From: Pinus tabuliformis
Lineage: Eukaryota > Streptophyta > Pinopsida > Pinales > Pinaceae
DNA length: 64,000 bases
Reading direction: 5' to 3'
Assembly: GCA_031772625.1 (NCBI GenBank)
Contig: CM062813.1
Coordinates: 695,030,420-695,094,419 of the forward strand
Part shown: positions 43,678 through 54,759 of the stretch, piece after piece
Position numbering within the stretch: position 1 is the stretch's first letter
How the letters are laid out: each line of letters starts with the position of its first letter
The notes under the pieces: generated by a model
Databases searched by the model: none
The model's input: the letters and a program-made list of their open reading frames with translations, nothing else
What the model was told of the DNA's origin: nothing
Translations under genes and position numbers: made by a program

Positions 43678-45045
43678 GTTAAAATTGGAAACTAGGTCCA
43701 AACTCCATGTAGGTCATATTATTTATGGAAAATTATATTTTTATTGGATCCCTCTAATTGAGAGGTGTAGGATTGATCTAAAGATCATCCAATTCCGATA
43801 AGTATTTATGAAGTTATGAATTTATTTATGTTATGGACAAATTGTTAAGTCAGCCAACAACTTATGTAGGCTCAGAAGCCCAACAGTCATGTCTATTCAA
43901 CCTCTATGTTTTAGTATAAATAGAAGAGGACTTCAAGTCATTTCTACACACACTTGGATCTCTTCCTCTCTCTACTTGTCTTTGGGTTTTAGTAGGAGGA
44001 GAGATCCTAAGGAAAAGACAGAAAAGTTAGAACTGTCGAAAAAGTTGGAAAAGCCAGAACTGCCGGAAAAGCCAAAAAATTCAGAAATGCCGAAAAAGCC
44101 AGAACTGTCGGAAAAGCCGGAAACACCGGAAAAGCTGGAAAAGCCGGAAATGCTGAAAAAGTCGGAAAATCCGGAACTGTCGGAAAATTCGAAACTGTCA
44201 GAAAAGCCGGAAACATTGGAAAAGCCAAAAATACCGGAAATGCCAAAAAAGCTGGAAAAGCTGGAGATGCCAGAACTGTCGAAACTGTCGGATAAGCCAG
44301 AACTACCGGGAACTGCCGAAACAGCTGGAGCATCTATCTCTGAAGGAAGGCAGCATGATGTATGATATCATGGGCAGCATAATAAGCAGCATGATGATAT
44401 GAGCATAGGCAGCATAATGATGCATGATGATATGAGTATGGGCAGCATGATGTATGAGATCATGGGCAGCATAATAAGCAGCATGATGATATGAGCATGG
44501 GCAACATAATTATGCATGATGATATGAGCATGGGAAACATAATGATGAATGAGATCATAAGCATGGGTAGCTTGATGATGAATAAGACCATGGAAGATGT
44601 AGCATGATGAGCAGCATGAAGATGAGAGCAGCTCAATCATCAAGGTTCAACACATATGATAGTACAGCAAGGTGTCACACAATAATGTGCAGCAAATAGA
44701 CAAGATGCAGCACTATGATAGGTGAACGAGTCACCTTAGAGAATCAGTTGAAGCAATATGTCTTCAACTAATCTCATGTCAATATCAAAAGTCAAAGTGA
44801 TTGACTTCTATTGTAAATGTACTATCTCTCTCACTTTCTCTGTTGAACTTTGAAGAACACAAAATAAGAATTGATCAAGGGTTTGTCCCTGGCTAGTGCC
44901 ACATCTTGTGTCCTCTTGTCTTGGCTTGTCTTCTGCGATTTATATTTATGCTCTATCTGCAATTTAATTTATGCTGATGTGATTGCTAATGTGGAAAATA
45001 AATTGAAATAAATTTCTCTAACATAGAACATACATAAAATTAACA
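43678..45045 (+). repeat. C2 3' LTR (1,368 bp)
   Basis: Begins TGTTAAAA, ends TTAACA. TATAAATAG at 43915-43923. Carries the second PEKPEL-coding open frame (43889-44365) and GCAGCATGATGAT repeats (44350-44620). Confidence 0.9.
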
Positions 45046-45094
45046 CTCCTCCTAGATCTTTGATAGGGAATTCAAAAGTAGCAATGTGAGCCAT
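45046..45094 (-). pseudogene. gag: A1 gag start codon region, separated by C2
   Basis: Minus strand from ATG at 45092-45094 reads MAHIATFEFPIKDLGG, the N terminus typical of Athila-like Gag, and meets the C2 boundary at 45046. The next codons are at 39140 and below. The frame joins cleanly after the duplicated bases. Confidence 0.75.
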
Positions 45095-45421
45095 TTCTTA
45101 CCATAATAGAAGATTTTCTTCATGTGTTTCTTTGAGGTTCCTTCTTCAAATGTTCATGTCAATTGGTTAGTGAAATGGGTGGTGCTTACATCACCACTTG
45201 AGTGGAATCATGAGATTTTTTTTTCAAAATTCTACCTCTAAAATTCCTCCTTCTATCAATGCATGCTATATGACCTAACCCTAACTACTCAGGGTAGACC
45301 CGTCACTGGTTCCCCACGATGTGCACGTAGGTTCTTACCGTTTGTCTTCAATATCCATCTCTCACAAAGTCAAGTATGCATCTACAACCAAATTTTAGTG
45401 TGGTAGTGAAATTTGACTATT
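45095..45421 (-). other. A1 5' leader
   Basis: Between gag start and primer site on the minus strand; no coding similarity seen. Confidence 0.5.
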
Positions 45422-45439
45422 TCCTTGGCAACGACGCCA
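45422..45439 (-). other. Primer-binding site of A1 (Asp-tRNA style)
   Basis: Minus strand TGGCGTCGTTGCCAAGGA, three bases inside the LTR. Close to the Asp-tRNA primer site reported for Athila-type elements, with a few changes. Confidence 0.7.
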
Positions 45440-45442
45440 AAA

Positions 45443-46893
45443 TGTTGAGGAAAATTAATTGCTTAATAAAAAACAACTAATCACCTAGACATTAATTATC
45501 AACCCGAGGAGCATCTTTTTATTTCAAGGCAATCAGAAAAATATGTGCATAACAAATACCAACAACTAACACGGGTTCTATATGATTGTGTTCTATACTA
45601 TCAAGTGCATTCAACAAGAAATAAAATGTAAGACTTGAATAATAAAACTAAAATTATAAAGAAGAAAGTAAATAACAGGAAAAAAAATTTATGTTAATCA
45701 CACAACTTGAATCATTGTTAAATTAAACCATACATTTTTGAATTAGAAATTTAATCTCTTTCACCCAACATAATTCAAATGCTAATCTAGAGCAGTAAAT
45801 TAAATGAAATCTAGAAATTGCAGGAAACAACAAATATGGAAAATGCAGCAGCCAACAAATTACTTTGAATAAAAGGAAATTTACTTTAAAGAACAATGAT
45901 TGAAATTCAAAGAAACAATCACATAAACTACTTTAGATTCTCAATGCAGCACCTCGTCCAATGTAGTGGGCCCAACTACCCAAGACTCAGTTCCGCCTTG
46001 AAAAATAACTTAGATTATATTACAGATAATAGATGTAGAACTCAATGGATAACTTCCTCGATTAAAACATATGAGAGAAATAATTACATAAAATTGAAGT
46101 TCTTAGCTTTGCCTCCAATGCAACAATTGTTCATCTCCCATCTCTCATCTCCTACATCCTATCTAATAATTGTCCATCTCCCCTAATTATCCCTCTCTCT
46201 TTTATCTTTGTTTTCATTTAAATACACAGAGAGAAAACGGAAGTTACAACAAAGTTGATTAAAAAATTATTTCCATTACAATTTTGGATTGATTACATAA
46301 TCTCAATAAATAAGATCAAAGTTGAAAGATCTTCCCATCATCATTCAGCAGGAACAAGTCGAATCCGGTATTGCAATTGGAAGAATTTGGAAAACGGCCG
46401 CAACAACAAATCTGAGAAAATCACCTTTAGAGAACCTTTCATTTCTCCCAATCCAAGCCGAATTTTAGAAAACAGCTCATTAAAAAGGTAATTTGGTCCA
46501 TTCTGCACAAAACCCATGTCTCGGATTTTGTTGATTCATCCTCATTTCTCTGAAACGTCCAACGCAAAATTTTCACTTCTTATCCCAGTGAATTTTCAAG
46601 TTGGAATATTTGATTATGAGTTGGAAATCATATTTGCAATCTGGAAAAGATCTTGGAGGCTAAAATCGTGAGTGATGTTATAAAAAATTCATTAATAAAC
46701 CATCATTGGAAAAATAATGCATAATAATCTTCAATATATTTAAAAAAATGAGAAAAAATAGTATTTATCCATAAGAGCATAAATAATTATAAAATGAAAT
46801 TATATGATAACTTATGATAAATGATGTGATAAAGAATGACAGAAAATAGACGTTAAAAAGTGATAATAATAATAAAAAATTAGTGGCCCAACA
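45443..46893 (-). repeat. A1 5' LTR (1,451 bp)
   Basis: Pairs with 5584-7041. Outer flank CATAT (46894-46898). Confidence 0.9.
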
Positions 46894-46898
46894 CATAT

Positions 46899-47990
46899 TA
46901 GGCTGCCTGATCTGGCACTTCAACCTTTGATCAAAGTCCCAAGTTGTCTCATAGACTCTCATTCGGATCTCCTTAAATTCAATTACTGACTGCGCCTCTG
47001 ACTTAGGTCTACTGAACTCCTTATTCAAAGCTAGTTGGGTATCTGCCAACGAAGAATTGGGGTTATCAGTGCAATACTTTATATGCCATGTTAATCCATG
47101 GTCCTGTAGGTCTGTAACCAACTGTGCTTTCTTAATATTGTCATCGGTAATCTACTGCACTGTCCACACAACTCCTGCAACAAACCAAAATTGTTCTAGG
47201 TCTTCATCACCCAATCCTTTAAATATCGATATCTTCATCGCGTTTGACATGTTCAATGGTGGAAATGGAGGTGAAGGAGGTGAAGGTGTAGGTTTATGAG
47301 GTGGAGGTGGAAGTGGAGGTGGAGTGGGTGGATTGAGATATCCTTGGAATACCCTGAGTTATTAACTGAATAGTGTTTCATGGTGTAGTCAACATCGTCC
47401 CTTTTTCATCACTTGAAGGAGGTTCAATGAGCGGACTATATTATGTGCTAGATCCTTCATTTATTCTAAACATTCTCCCATTTTGCGTAGACCCAAACAT
47501 CAAGGTAACTGCATAATCCTCTTTTCACATAACAACATTTTAATCCAAGTCTTCAGTGAGTTCAAATACTTACCTCGTGGTCCTTTAAAGATCCTTCGCT
47601 CTACTTCACTATAGTTGATATTCATGTCAATTGTGAAATAAGTCACAAATATTCCCAAGGTGCGGTCAACCTAGTGATCCACCATCCGTGCAATATTTCT
47701 TCCTGATGCTTCCAGACATCACACCAGTTCAGGGGTCCACACTATAGGACCGTCAAGCCTCCACGTCCCTTGACTATCAGCTAACTTGGACAACCACTCG
47801 TACAGTTCTTCAAGGAAGAAACGGAGAACATGTTGATCTCGTCTATGTACAAAAAACTCTACAACCACTGCTCCTTGGATAATTTAGGGCTCCTGAGTAG
47901 CGAACGCATGCGATTTATGATCAATCCACTTATCAAGTTCTTTCTTCGTCGGAAACCATTTACCACACATCTCTTAGACAGATCTTGATC
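46899..47990 (-). pseudogene. gag: N1 Gag N-terminal half
   Basis: Near the primer site the frame reads WFPTKKELDKWIDHK and, through several stops, an N-terminal domain (VVEFFVHRRDQHVLRFFLEELYEWL, then WRLDGPIVWTPELV). A Pro-rich spacer follows near 47260-47330, then MSNAMKISIFKGLGDEDLEQFWF at about 47250, a Gypsy-type capsid start. The best open piece, 46899-47121, has LADTQLALNKEFSRPKSEAQSVIEFKEI and DFDQRLKCQIRQPNM, and meets the A1 duplication exactly at the Met. It continues at 5578. Stops are mostly former CAG, CAA or CGA. Confidence 0.75.
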
Positions 47991-48005
47991 CCGGAAATAG
48001 AACCA
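47987..48005 (-). other. Putative primer-binding site of N1
   Basis: Minus strand TGGTTCTATTTCCGGGATC, two bases inside the right LTR. It starts with TGG as primer sites do; the matching tRNA is not identified. Confidence 0.5.
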
Positions 48006-48007
48006 TT

Positions 48008-48806
48008 TTTTAGCTTAAGAGGACCTGACCTAGGTTCACAGTTGTTCATGCCAACTAACAAAACCCTAACTGATGGCCCTTTTGGCAACAACCTACATAG
48101 TGCAGGCTACAATCTCACCCTAAGTAGTATTGGGAGATGCTAGAACTAGGTTTCTGCATCCAGGGACATGTGATAAACAATTCTTACACTCTAATAGCTC
48201 AGATCTACCTTTGCACAGATCAATAGTCTTCTAAGGCCCTTCACTGCAACTAAGTGAAGAAAGCTTCCATACCTTTGTGAAGTTCCACAATCAGTCTTTG
48301 CGGACCTTAAATAGAATATTTACCTACTTCCACGCACCAATAAACCACCCTAGATCTGAGTTCGCACAAATCTACTTAATTCTGCATAAAACATAACAGA
48401 ACTAGCTTTTAACTTCACAAAAGTAGATAACCATTCGTATCTTGCATCATTAAGATATATTCAGTGAATTCCCACAACATTCATTCATTATTTCATAAAA
48501 CCATATCATTAAGCGACAAAATATAACATAAACATATTTAACAGAAATGCACAGTAATTCTTCAAAATAGTCTTTATTGATCTTCAATTCTCAGATTACA
48601 AACTCTTCTACCCTACGCACTTAGCTGCAAGGATCCACACACTCAGTTGCAGACTCTACCCAGGCCCCTTGCACACTCAGCTGGAGGAGCCTTCCCTTCT
48701 TCACTTAAGTACAGGAAGCAGAACCTTCCTGCCTTAGCACTTGCCCAAGACAACAAAAACCCTTCAACGTACCCAATTCTCTATCAAAAGTTTTTCCCTA
48801 AAACTC
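48008..48806 (-). repeat. N1 5' LTR, first part (interrupted by V1)
   Basis: Aligns with 3408 onward of the left LTR; the terminal TGTTGG is changed to TTTTAG. It ends at the V1 insertion and resumes at 62267. Confidence 0.85.
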
Positions 48807-49139
48807 TGTTGGGTCCCTATAATACTAGTGATTACCCAATTACTATTGTAGTTATACCCCTTATTAATATTTTTGTGCCCCTATCGCCCCCATATTGTTA
48901 TTATTGTGCCCCATAGAATCCCTCTATTGTTATTTTTGTGGCTTTATATTATTATTGTTAGGTCGGCTGGATTATATTGTGACTCCTTAGACTCCTATAT
49001 ATAGAAAGGAGGTTTTGTCATTTGAATCATCCAAGAATTTTTCATTTATGTAATGTAAAGGAGGTTTCCCCCTCAAAGAGGCTGAATTCTAAGGCGTTGA
49101 TCTATCTTTTCCATCTTTTCTTGAGCTGGTTTCATAACA
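48807..49139 (+). repeat. V1 5' LTR (333 bp)
   Basis: TGTTGGGTCCC to ATAACA. TATATATAG at 48996-49004 is the likely TATA box, kept at 62118-62126. Confidence 0.95.
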
Positions 49140-49141
49140 TT

Positions 49142-49153
49142 TGGTATCAGAGC
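49142..49153 (+). other. Primer-binding site of V1
   Basis: TGGTATCAGAGC, two bases after the LTR: a perfect initiator Met tRNA type site. Confidence 0.9.
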
Positions 49154-49816
49154 TTTGGATTCTAGGTTTCGCTACTCCAAACAGGTCATCGTGGAATTTT
49201 CACTATAAATTTTTTTCTGCAACGTTTCAGAAGTTGCAAAAAAAACCCATTTGAGAAGAAATCGCGCTAAAACTAGGGTCTGAATTTCAGATCTTTTCAC
49301 GCTATATTTGCAGAGATATGATCTGAAGAAGTTGGTCTTTTTGCAGACTCCTGAATTACATTCCAAACAGGTGACCTGGGGAAAATCGTCATAACTTTCT
49401 CTCTGGGGATCGGATTGAAATTTCGTAAGAAGGTACAGAAAGAGGATGGACTGTAGTTTCTTTATGCATTTTTCATATCCAAAGGTCGAAACAGTGACTC
49501 TTGGAACGTTGTACAAGTTCGATCTACTGAACTAGTCTATAATCAAGTCACTGTGGGAGATTTCGCATAACTCTTCCTTGGAAAATCCAATTTGGGTCAG
49601 ACTTGTGGAATTGGAAAGAGGACACAAAGGGCTAATGCAGATCACAAATTCAGAACTAGATGATCAGAAAGTACAGAGATACATCAGAGGCAATATCGAA
49701 CTCCTACAAAGTGAAAAAAGGTGTGTAGATTTTCTTAAATTTTTGCTTGAGCTTGGTTTGAAAATTTATTTTGAAGGAATTCAAAGGGCATAATAGAGCA
49801 TTATTATCAGTAACTA
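49154..49816 (+). other. V1 leader
   Basis: Untranslated region before gag. The frames in it show no similarity. Confidence 0.5.
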
Positions 49817-50810
49817 ATGCCCCGAGGAAAGAAAATGCAAACATCTAGTAAGGAACCTGAAAGCTCTAGCATGACTCATGAAGAAGAATAAGAAATGCTA
49901 TATGATATATCAAAATTACAAGAACAAGTGCAACAAGTGTCACTTGCACAAAAAGCAACAGAATCTAAGATGGATGGTTTAAGGAAAGATGTAGAAGCTA
50001 AGATGGATGGTTTAAAGAAAGGTGTAGAAGCTAAGATGGATTGTTTAAAGAAAGGCGTAGAAGCTAAAATTGATGGCATGGATGATAAGATGGAAGAATT
50101 GAAGATAAATATGAATAAGTTGCTACAAGAAATGGTCACTAAGGGTGAAAGGGTACTAAAGGAAACTCATGATGAGAACAAAAGAAATGTTAATCATGAT
50201 TTCATGGACTCTAATGTTGGATCGAAGACTCACCATATTCCAAAAATTGATATGAGGAAGTTGATGGCAAGGATCCCGCCACATGGATATTACAGATGGA
50301 GAAATTCTTCGATCTCAATAATGTGCAAAACACACAAAAGATACACATGGAAACTTTATATTTGGAACCAAATCAGTTTGTATGGTATCAATGGCTTGGC
50401 TTTCATAAACAATTTATCACTTGGGCAATTTTTACAGAAGAATTGATAGCACATTATGAGGATACAAAAAGCAACACTTTTTTTAGCCAATTGATAAGTC
50501 TCAAACAAAAGGGTTCAATAATGGAGCACATTGAGAAGTTCCAAAAATTGAACATAAGGGTAAAAGATATTCCAGAGCAGCATAGGATTGATGTGTTCAT
50601 AGGGTCTTTAAAGGATAATATCCAACATGATGTTTGCCTTTGGGAACCTAATTCATTAGAGAAGGCATTCAGGTTAGCAAGAAAAATGGAAAGCAAAATT
50701 ATGGCAACCAGGAAGCATACCACTCACAACTATAAAGATGGAAGTGTTGTTGCCCCTAGTCTTCCACAACCTATAAGGTTGACACCACAAAAATTGGAAG
50801 AAAAAAGAGC
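49817..50810 (+). pseudogene. gag: V1 gag with coiled-coil N terminus, one stop and two frameshifts
   Basis: Starts at ATG 49817 (MPRGKKMQTSSKEPES), has a TAA at 49889-49891, then reopens. Residues after the stop form a coiled coil built from 11-residue repeats. A base loss near 50265 shifts the frame, and the capsid continues at 50296-50886 (FDLNNVQNTQKIHMETLYL, FFSQLISLKQKGSIMEHIEKF, RIDVFIGSLKDNIQHDV). A second shift near 50805 brings in the zinc knuckle (C-Y-S-C ... GH-K-C at about 50820-50860), which is in frame with pol. Confidence 0.85.
49964..50075 (+). repeat. 33-bp tandem repeat coding for coiled-coil heptad-like units
   Basis: About three and a half copies of a unit translating KMDGLKKGVEA. 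It lengthens the Gag coiled coil by 11 residues per copy and keeps the frame. Confidence 0.85.
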
Positions 50811-53060
50811 AAAGGGCTTTGTTACAGTTGTGATAGCAAATACACTAAAGGTCATAAGTGTGCTGAGAAGAAATTATTCTACATAGATTGTAAAGAGGAA
50901 GAAGAAAAGGAGCAAGAAAGGTCAAAAGAAGAGGATATACTCCAAGAACAAAGCCTAGATGAAGAACAAATAAATCCGACCATATATTGTAATGCATTGG
51001 CGGGAATTACCACTCCTCAAACCATCAAGATAGAAGGACAAATCAAGAAGAAAAAGGTAATAGTGTTGATTGATTCAGGAAGCACCCACAATTTTATTCA
51101 TTGTAAGGTAGCAAAAGAATTGAATTTCTCCCTATATCCAGCACCAGAGTGTCAAGTGATGATTGCAAATGGAGGAACAATAAATTGCTCTAGAAAGTGC
51201 CATAATATCAAGATATCCATGGGAGAATATGTATTGACTAGCCCAATGCTTTCCATTCCAATGGGAGGTGTTGATGTTGTACTAGGAGTCCAATGGCTAC
51301 AATCCTTGGGTACACTAGCTTTTATTTTTCAAGAACTTTTCATCAAATTTTCTATGGAAGGAAAGGAAGTTGAATTAAGAGGTATTGTAGGGAAACCAAG
51401 AAAGATAATCAGCTCTAATGTTATGACAACGCTTCTAAAAAAGGAGCAAATAGGTGTAATTGCACAATTATGTTTGCTAGATGTTTCCACATCGGAATCA
51501 TCTATTTCTCCAAATCTCCAAAAAGTCCTGGACAATCATTCCAAGGTATTTGAGACTCCCAAAGGTCTCCCATCTATGCATGATCATGATCATGCTATTC
51601 ATCTGATTCCAGGAAGTGTTCCTCCAAACATCAGGCCGTATAGATATCCCTATGTCCAAAAGAGTGAAATTGAACGTATGGTTGCAGAAATGCTAGAGGC
51701 TGGTATAATTCAACCGAGTCAAAGTTATTTCTTTACTCCAGTAGTATTGGTGCACAAGAAGGATGGATCATGGCGCATGTGTCCGGATTATAGGGAGCTA
51801 AACAAGCTCACTATTAAAGATAAGTTCCCCATTCCTGTCATTGATGAATTACTAGATGAACTGCATGGATCAATTTACTTCACCGAGTTGGATCTTTGTT
51901 CAGGATACCATCAAATCAGAATGAAGACTGAAGACATTCCGAAAACAACATTTAGAACTCATGAGGGTCATTATGAATTTTTGTTCATGCCTTTTGGCCT
52001 TACCAATGCACCTTCAACATTTCAAGGTTTGATGAATTCAATTTTCAAACCATTCCTTAGAAAAATTGTGTTAGTATTTTTTGATGATATACTAATCTAC
52101 AGCAAGTCTTGGAAGGATCATGTTGAACATGTTGATAGGGTGCTACAACTATTGGAGGAAAAACAATTATATGCAAAAAGATCCAAATGTTTCTTTGGAG
52201 TCCAGGAGGTGGAATATCTAGGTCATATTGTATCTCATGAAGGAGTTAAGGTAGACCCTAGAAAAAGTAAAGCCATTAAGGAATGGAAAATCCCCACATC
52301 CATAAAGCATCTGCGAGGATTTCTCGGGTTGACAGGGTATTATTGCAAGTTTGTTAAGAATTATGGGAGAATAGAAGCACCTCTAACAACATTATTGAAG
52401 AAAGATGCATTTTCATGGACTCCGGAAGCAACAAAGGCCTTTAAACATCTTAAAGAGGAAATGTGCCAAGCACCGGTCTTAGCTACACCGGACTTCACAA
52501 AAAACTTTATTGTGGAATGTGATGCTTCAGGAAATGGAATTGGTGCTATTCTAATGCAAGATGAAAGACCCATTGCTTTTGAAAGTCGTCCAATCAAGGG
52601 AAAGTTTTTAAGCAAAGCTATTTATGAGAAGGAAATGTTGGCAATACTCCATGCACTTAAGAAATGGCGACCCTACCTAATGGGAAGAAACTTCAAGGTA
52701 AAAACGGATCATGATAGCCTTAAATACTTTTTAGAACAAAGATTATCCTCTGAAGAGAAACAAAAGTGGGTCACAAAGCTGTTGGATTATGACTTTGAAA
52801 TCATCTACAAAAAAGGGAAGCAAAATGTGGTGGCAGATGCACTCTCAAGAAAGGATGAGGATGTGGAAGCATTGTTGTGCGCCATTTCTATTATCCAACC
52901 AGATTGGATAAACGAAGCAAGGGAGGAATGGAAGAATAATGAAGAAGTGTGGGCACTTATTCAAAAGTTACAACAAGATTCTAGTATTTCTAATACATTT
53001 AGCTGGCAAAATGATTCGTTATGGTACAAAGATCACTTATACCTCTGTAAGAATTCCTAG
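50811..53060 (+). CDS. pol: V1 pol: protease, reverse transcriptase, RNase H
   Basis: Continuous from the zinc knuckle at 50811 to a TAG at 53058-53060. Counting from Met 50997 (687 residues), the protease active site is D26-S-G (IDSGSTHNFIH), with VVLGVQWLQSLG after it. RT starts near residue 200 (PYRYPYVQKSEIERMVAEML, VVLVHKKDGSWRMCPDYRELN, FPIPVIDELLDEL). The catalytic motif FFDDILIYS has Asp 363 and 364. RNase H of the Gypsy type (ECDASGNGIGAIL, AIYEKEMLAILHALKKWRPYL, KTDHDSLKYFL) ends before residue 640. All catalytic residues seen are intact. Confidence 0.95.
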   Translation, partial: KGLCYSCDSKYTKGHKCAEKKLFYIDCKEEEEKEQERSKEEDILQEQSLDEEQINPTIYCNALAGITTPQTIKIEGQIKKKKVIVLIDSGSTHNFIHCKVAKELNFSLYPAPECQVMIANGGTINCSRKCHNIKISMGEYVLTSPMLSIPMGGVDVVLGVQWLQSLGTLAFIFQELFIKFSMEGKEVELRGIVGKPRKIISSNVMTTLLKKEQIGVIAQLCLLDVSTSESSISPNLQKVLDNHSKVFETPKGLPSMHDHDHAIHLIPGSVPPNIRPYRYPYVQKSEIERMVAEMLEAGIIQPSQSYFFTPVVLVHKKDGSWRMCPDYRELNKLTIKDKFPIPVIDELLDELHGSIYFTELDLCSGYHQIRMKTEDIPKTTFRTHEGHYEFLFMPFGLTNAPSTFQGLMNSIFKPFLRKIVLVFFDDILIYSKSWKDHVEHVDRVLQLLEEKQLYAKRSKCFFGVQEVEYLGHIVSHEGVKVDPRKSKAIKEWKIPTSIKHLRGFLGLTGYYCKFVKNYGRIEAPLTTLLKKDAFSWTPEATKAFKHLKEEMCQAPVLATPDFTKNFIVECDASGNGIGAILMQDERPIAFESRPIKGKFLSKAIYEKEMLAILHALKKWRPYLMGRNFKVKTDHDSLKYFLEQRLSSEEKQKWVTKLLDYDFEIIYKKGKQNVVADALSRKDEDVEALLCAISIIQPDWINEAREEWKNNEEVWALIQKLQQDSSISNTFSWQNDSLWYKDHLYLCKNS

Positions 53061-53280
53061 CTAAAACAAAAGATTCTTATGGAATTGCACACTTCCCCCT
53101 TAGGAGGGCACTCAGGATTTTTAAAAACTTACCACAGGGTTAAGAAGGAATTTTTTTGGGATGGCCTTAAATCAGATATTAAAAAGTTGGTGGCGGAATG
53201 TTTGGTTTGCCAACAAAATAAAGTTGAAACAATTAAGACATTGGGTCTATTACAACCTTTTTCCATTCCAAGCCAACGTT
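53061..53280 (+). pseudogene. V1 integrase, N-terminal zinc-binding part, cut by LINE L1
   Basis: In frame with pol beyond the single TAG: HTSPLGGHSGFLKTYHRVKKEFFW and CLVCQQNK form the HHCC zinc-binding domain of Gypsy integrase. The reading stops at the L1 insertion, after LQPFSIPSQR, and resumes at 60848 with WEEVSMDFI. Confidence 0.9.
53259..53280. repeat. Left 22-bp target-site duplication of LINE L1
   Basis: Identical to 60826-60847. Followed directly by a T tract, the reverse complement of the L1 poly(A) tail. Confidence 0.95.
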
Positions 53281-54759
53281 TTTTTTTCTCGGTAAAAACT
53301 ATCTAGTCTATTATATAATATTTACAGGTAAACTTTACATGCAGAGAGATAGGCCATCCAGGGCCAGTTGTGGCACCTTGGAAAGCTTAGTTTGACACAA
53401 AATGCTCCCTCGCAGGGGCAGCACCTACAGGACTTACCAAAACTCCTCCAAAGCATACTAAAGCAAAAGACCAAAATGACATGACTATACCAGAACATGG
53501 AACAGCGTTGAGCTAAACAGTAACGAGATGGCCCACGCAGGGGCTTCCATCAAAAAAACTTACAGTGAACCTTGTCCAGACGCGTGACTGACATAAATAT
53601 GACAATATTAAGAACTGAAAATTAACAAACACAGTGACGAACAGAACCCAAATACCCGCTGAGACCTTTGACTTAGACCAGAGCCGAGAGAGAAAGGAGT
53701 ATGCCGGAGAGTGCTTCTGGGGATCAGTCTTCGGGCTCTTCCTCAATGATGTAGCTCCAACCTTGGCCTTCAGGGACCCCTGCCCACAAGTCCATAGGAT
53801 CCTTTGCAGTGTCCTGAGGTTCCAGCTCCGGAGGATGGGAAGGGGCTTGCTGGATCTCTTTCCCAGAGGTGCCAGCTTCGATTGGTGGCTGCAGCACTGG
53901 ACTTTCCTCACCAATGCCTTCTGGAAGTGGCTCAGCCAAAACTGGTTGCTTTCCACCTTCATTTCCCTTAGGAGCCTTAGTAAAGAGAACTGAGATATGA
54001 GCACTGATACCTGCATTATCCTTCGAGCTGCCCAAGGTGAAAACGACTGAGCCGAATGCTGGAAGCACTGGCTCTCCTTCACTTGAGCTGCCAACCTCCA
54101 TGAATTGCCCGGCCTGAATTGGTGTGGCTCTCGCCCTCCTATGGCAGTAGCAGCAGCAGCAGTGATGGTGCTCATCTGCGGCAGGGGGGCGTGAGGATGC
54201 ACCTCACCCAGGTCCCCTTCTGCTCGGTTGCCTTTCTCGCAATTTTGCCATGGACTCCCCGCCGCCTTCCTCTTGTTCCAGGACCATTCTCGTGGATTTG
54301 AGGTCCCCGTGAAGACTGCTAAAGGATTGCAGTATCTGAAATGAATCGTAAGAACAAACACAGAGCGGACTTTGCCATGGACCACGCACAGGAATAACAG
54401 CTTCAGAGTGGGTTTTGCCCGAGTGGGTATCTTCACTCCTCGCCTCCAATTTACCCCAATTGCCCTTAGAGTGCTGCTCCCACCTGAGGCATTCGCCTAA
54501 GTTGCAGCGACGGTATACTGTGACTGCGTTGTGAGGTGGTGGAGCGCCCACCCGTCCAGATTCCTTCTGAGCCTGCACCACCCCTGCCTCACCATACCAA
54601 TGAACTTGTAGTGCTCCGCCTTCCCCTTGAAGACTCGCAACATTTCCTCGATAAGAGCATGCAATAACTGCGCCCTGCCTCCCCATCGTTTCACCCTGCT
54701 CGGCATTGAATGCCAAGAGCTCGGGCAGCTGAACCATATCCCTTGGCGGCGGAAAACCA
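53281..54759 (-). other. L1 3' region with overlapping open frames of unknown meaning
   Basis: 1.48 kb between the ORF2 stop and the poly(A) tail, long for a plant L1 3' UTR. It contains three sizeable minus-strand frames: 222 codons (54204-54872, overlapping the end of ORF2), 307 codons (53513-54436) and 125 codons (53724-54101, ending in an acidic GWSYIIEEEPED). They overlap in different frames, so at most one can be real. I recognise no domain. GC content is higher than in the surrounding LTR elements, which by itself lowers stop frequency. Confidence 0.5.

Larger units (their letters stand above)
39141..45045 (+). mobile_element. C2: degenerate, internally deleted Ty1/Copia element related to C1
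   Basis: LTRs 39141-40509 and 43678-45045. LTR ends, TATA region and the 3' repeat blocks match C1 in order, but LTR interiors differ (C2 has PEKPEL-coding and GCAGCATGATGAT repeats; C1 has the 187-bp units). Left flank is TCACT. The right flank reads CT, then continues A1 gag exactly, consistent with a TCACT duplication that lost three bases. Gag is nearly gone, integrase is absent and RT is fragmentary. Confidence 0.85.
5584..46893 (-). mobile_element. A1: Athila-like Gypsy element with gag only, expanded by three later insertions
   Basis: The 1.45-kb LTRs at 5584-7041 and 45443-46893 both start TGTT and end CAACA. They are flanked by the 5-bp duplication CATAT (5579-5583 and 46894-46898). 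Removing the element joins N1 Gag codons exactly in frame, which is strong evidence. Orientation is minus: a primer site of the Asp-tRNA style lies next to the right LTR, and a G-rich polypurine tract lies next to the left one. Only gag is recognisable inside. The 41-kb span is due to C1 (8154-15040), T1 (16006-34329) and C2 (39141-45045). Native sequence is about 10 kb. Confidence 0.85.

Noticed and set aside
49142..49153. tRNA-like matches near LTRs as tRNA genes
   Set aside because: They are 12-18 base primer-binding sites, with no cloverleaf or A/B boxes around them.
53513..54436. 307-codon minus-strand frame as a real protein
   Set aside because: Overlaps two other open frames, has no recognisable domain and lies in stop-poor DNA. 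Kept only as part of the L1 3' region.
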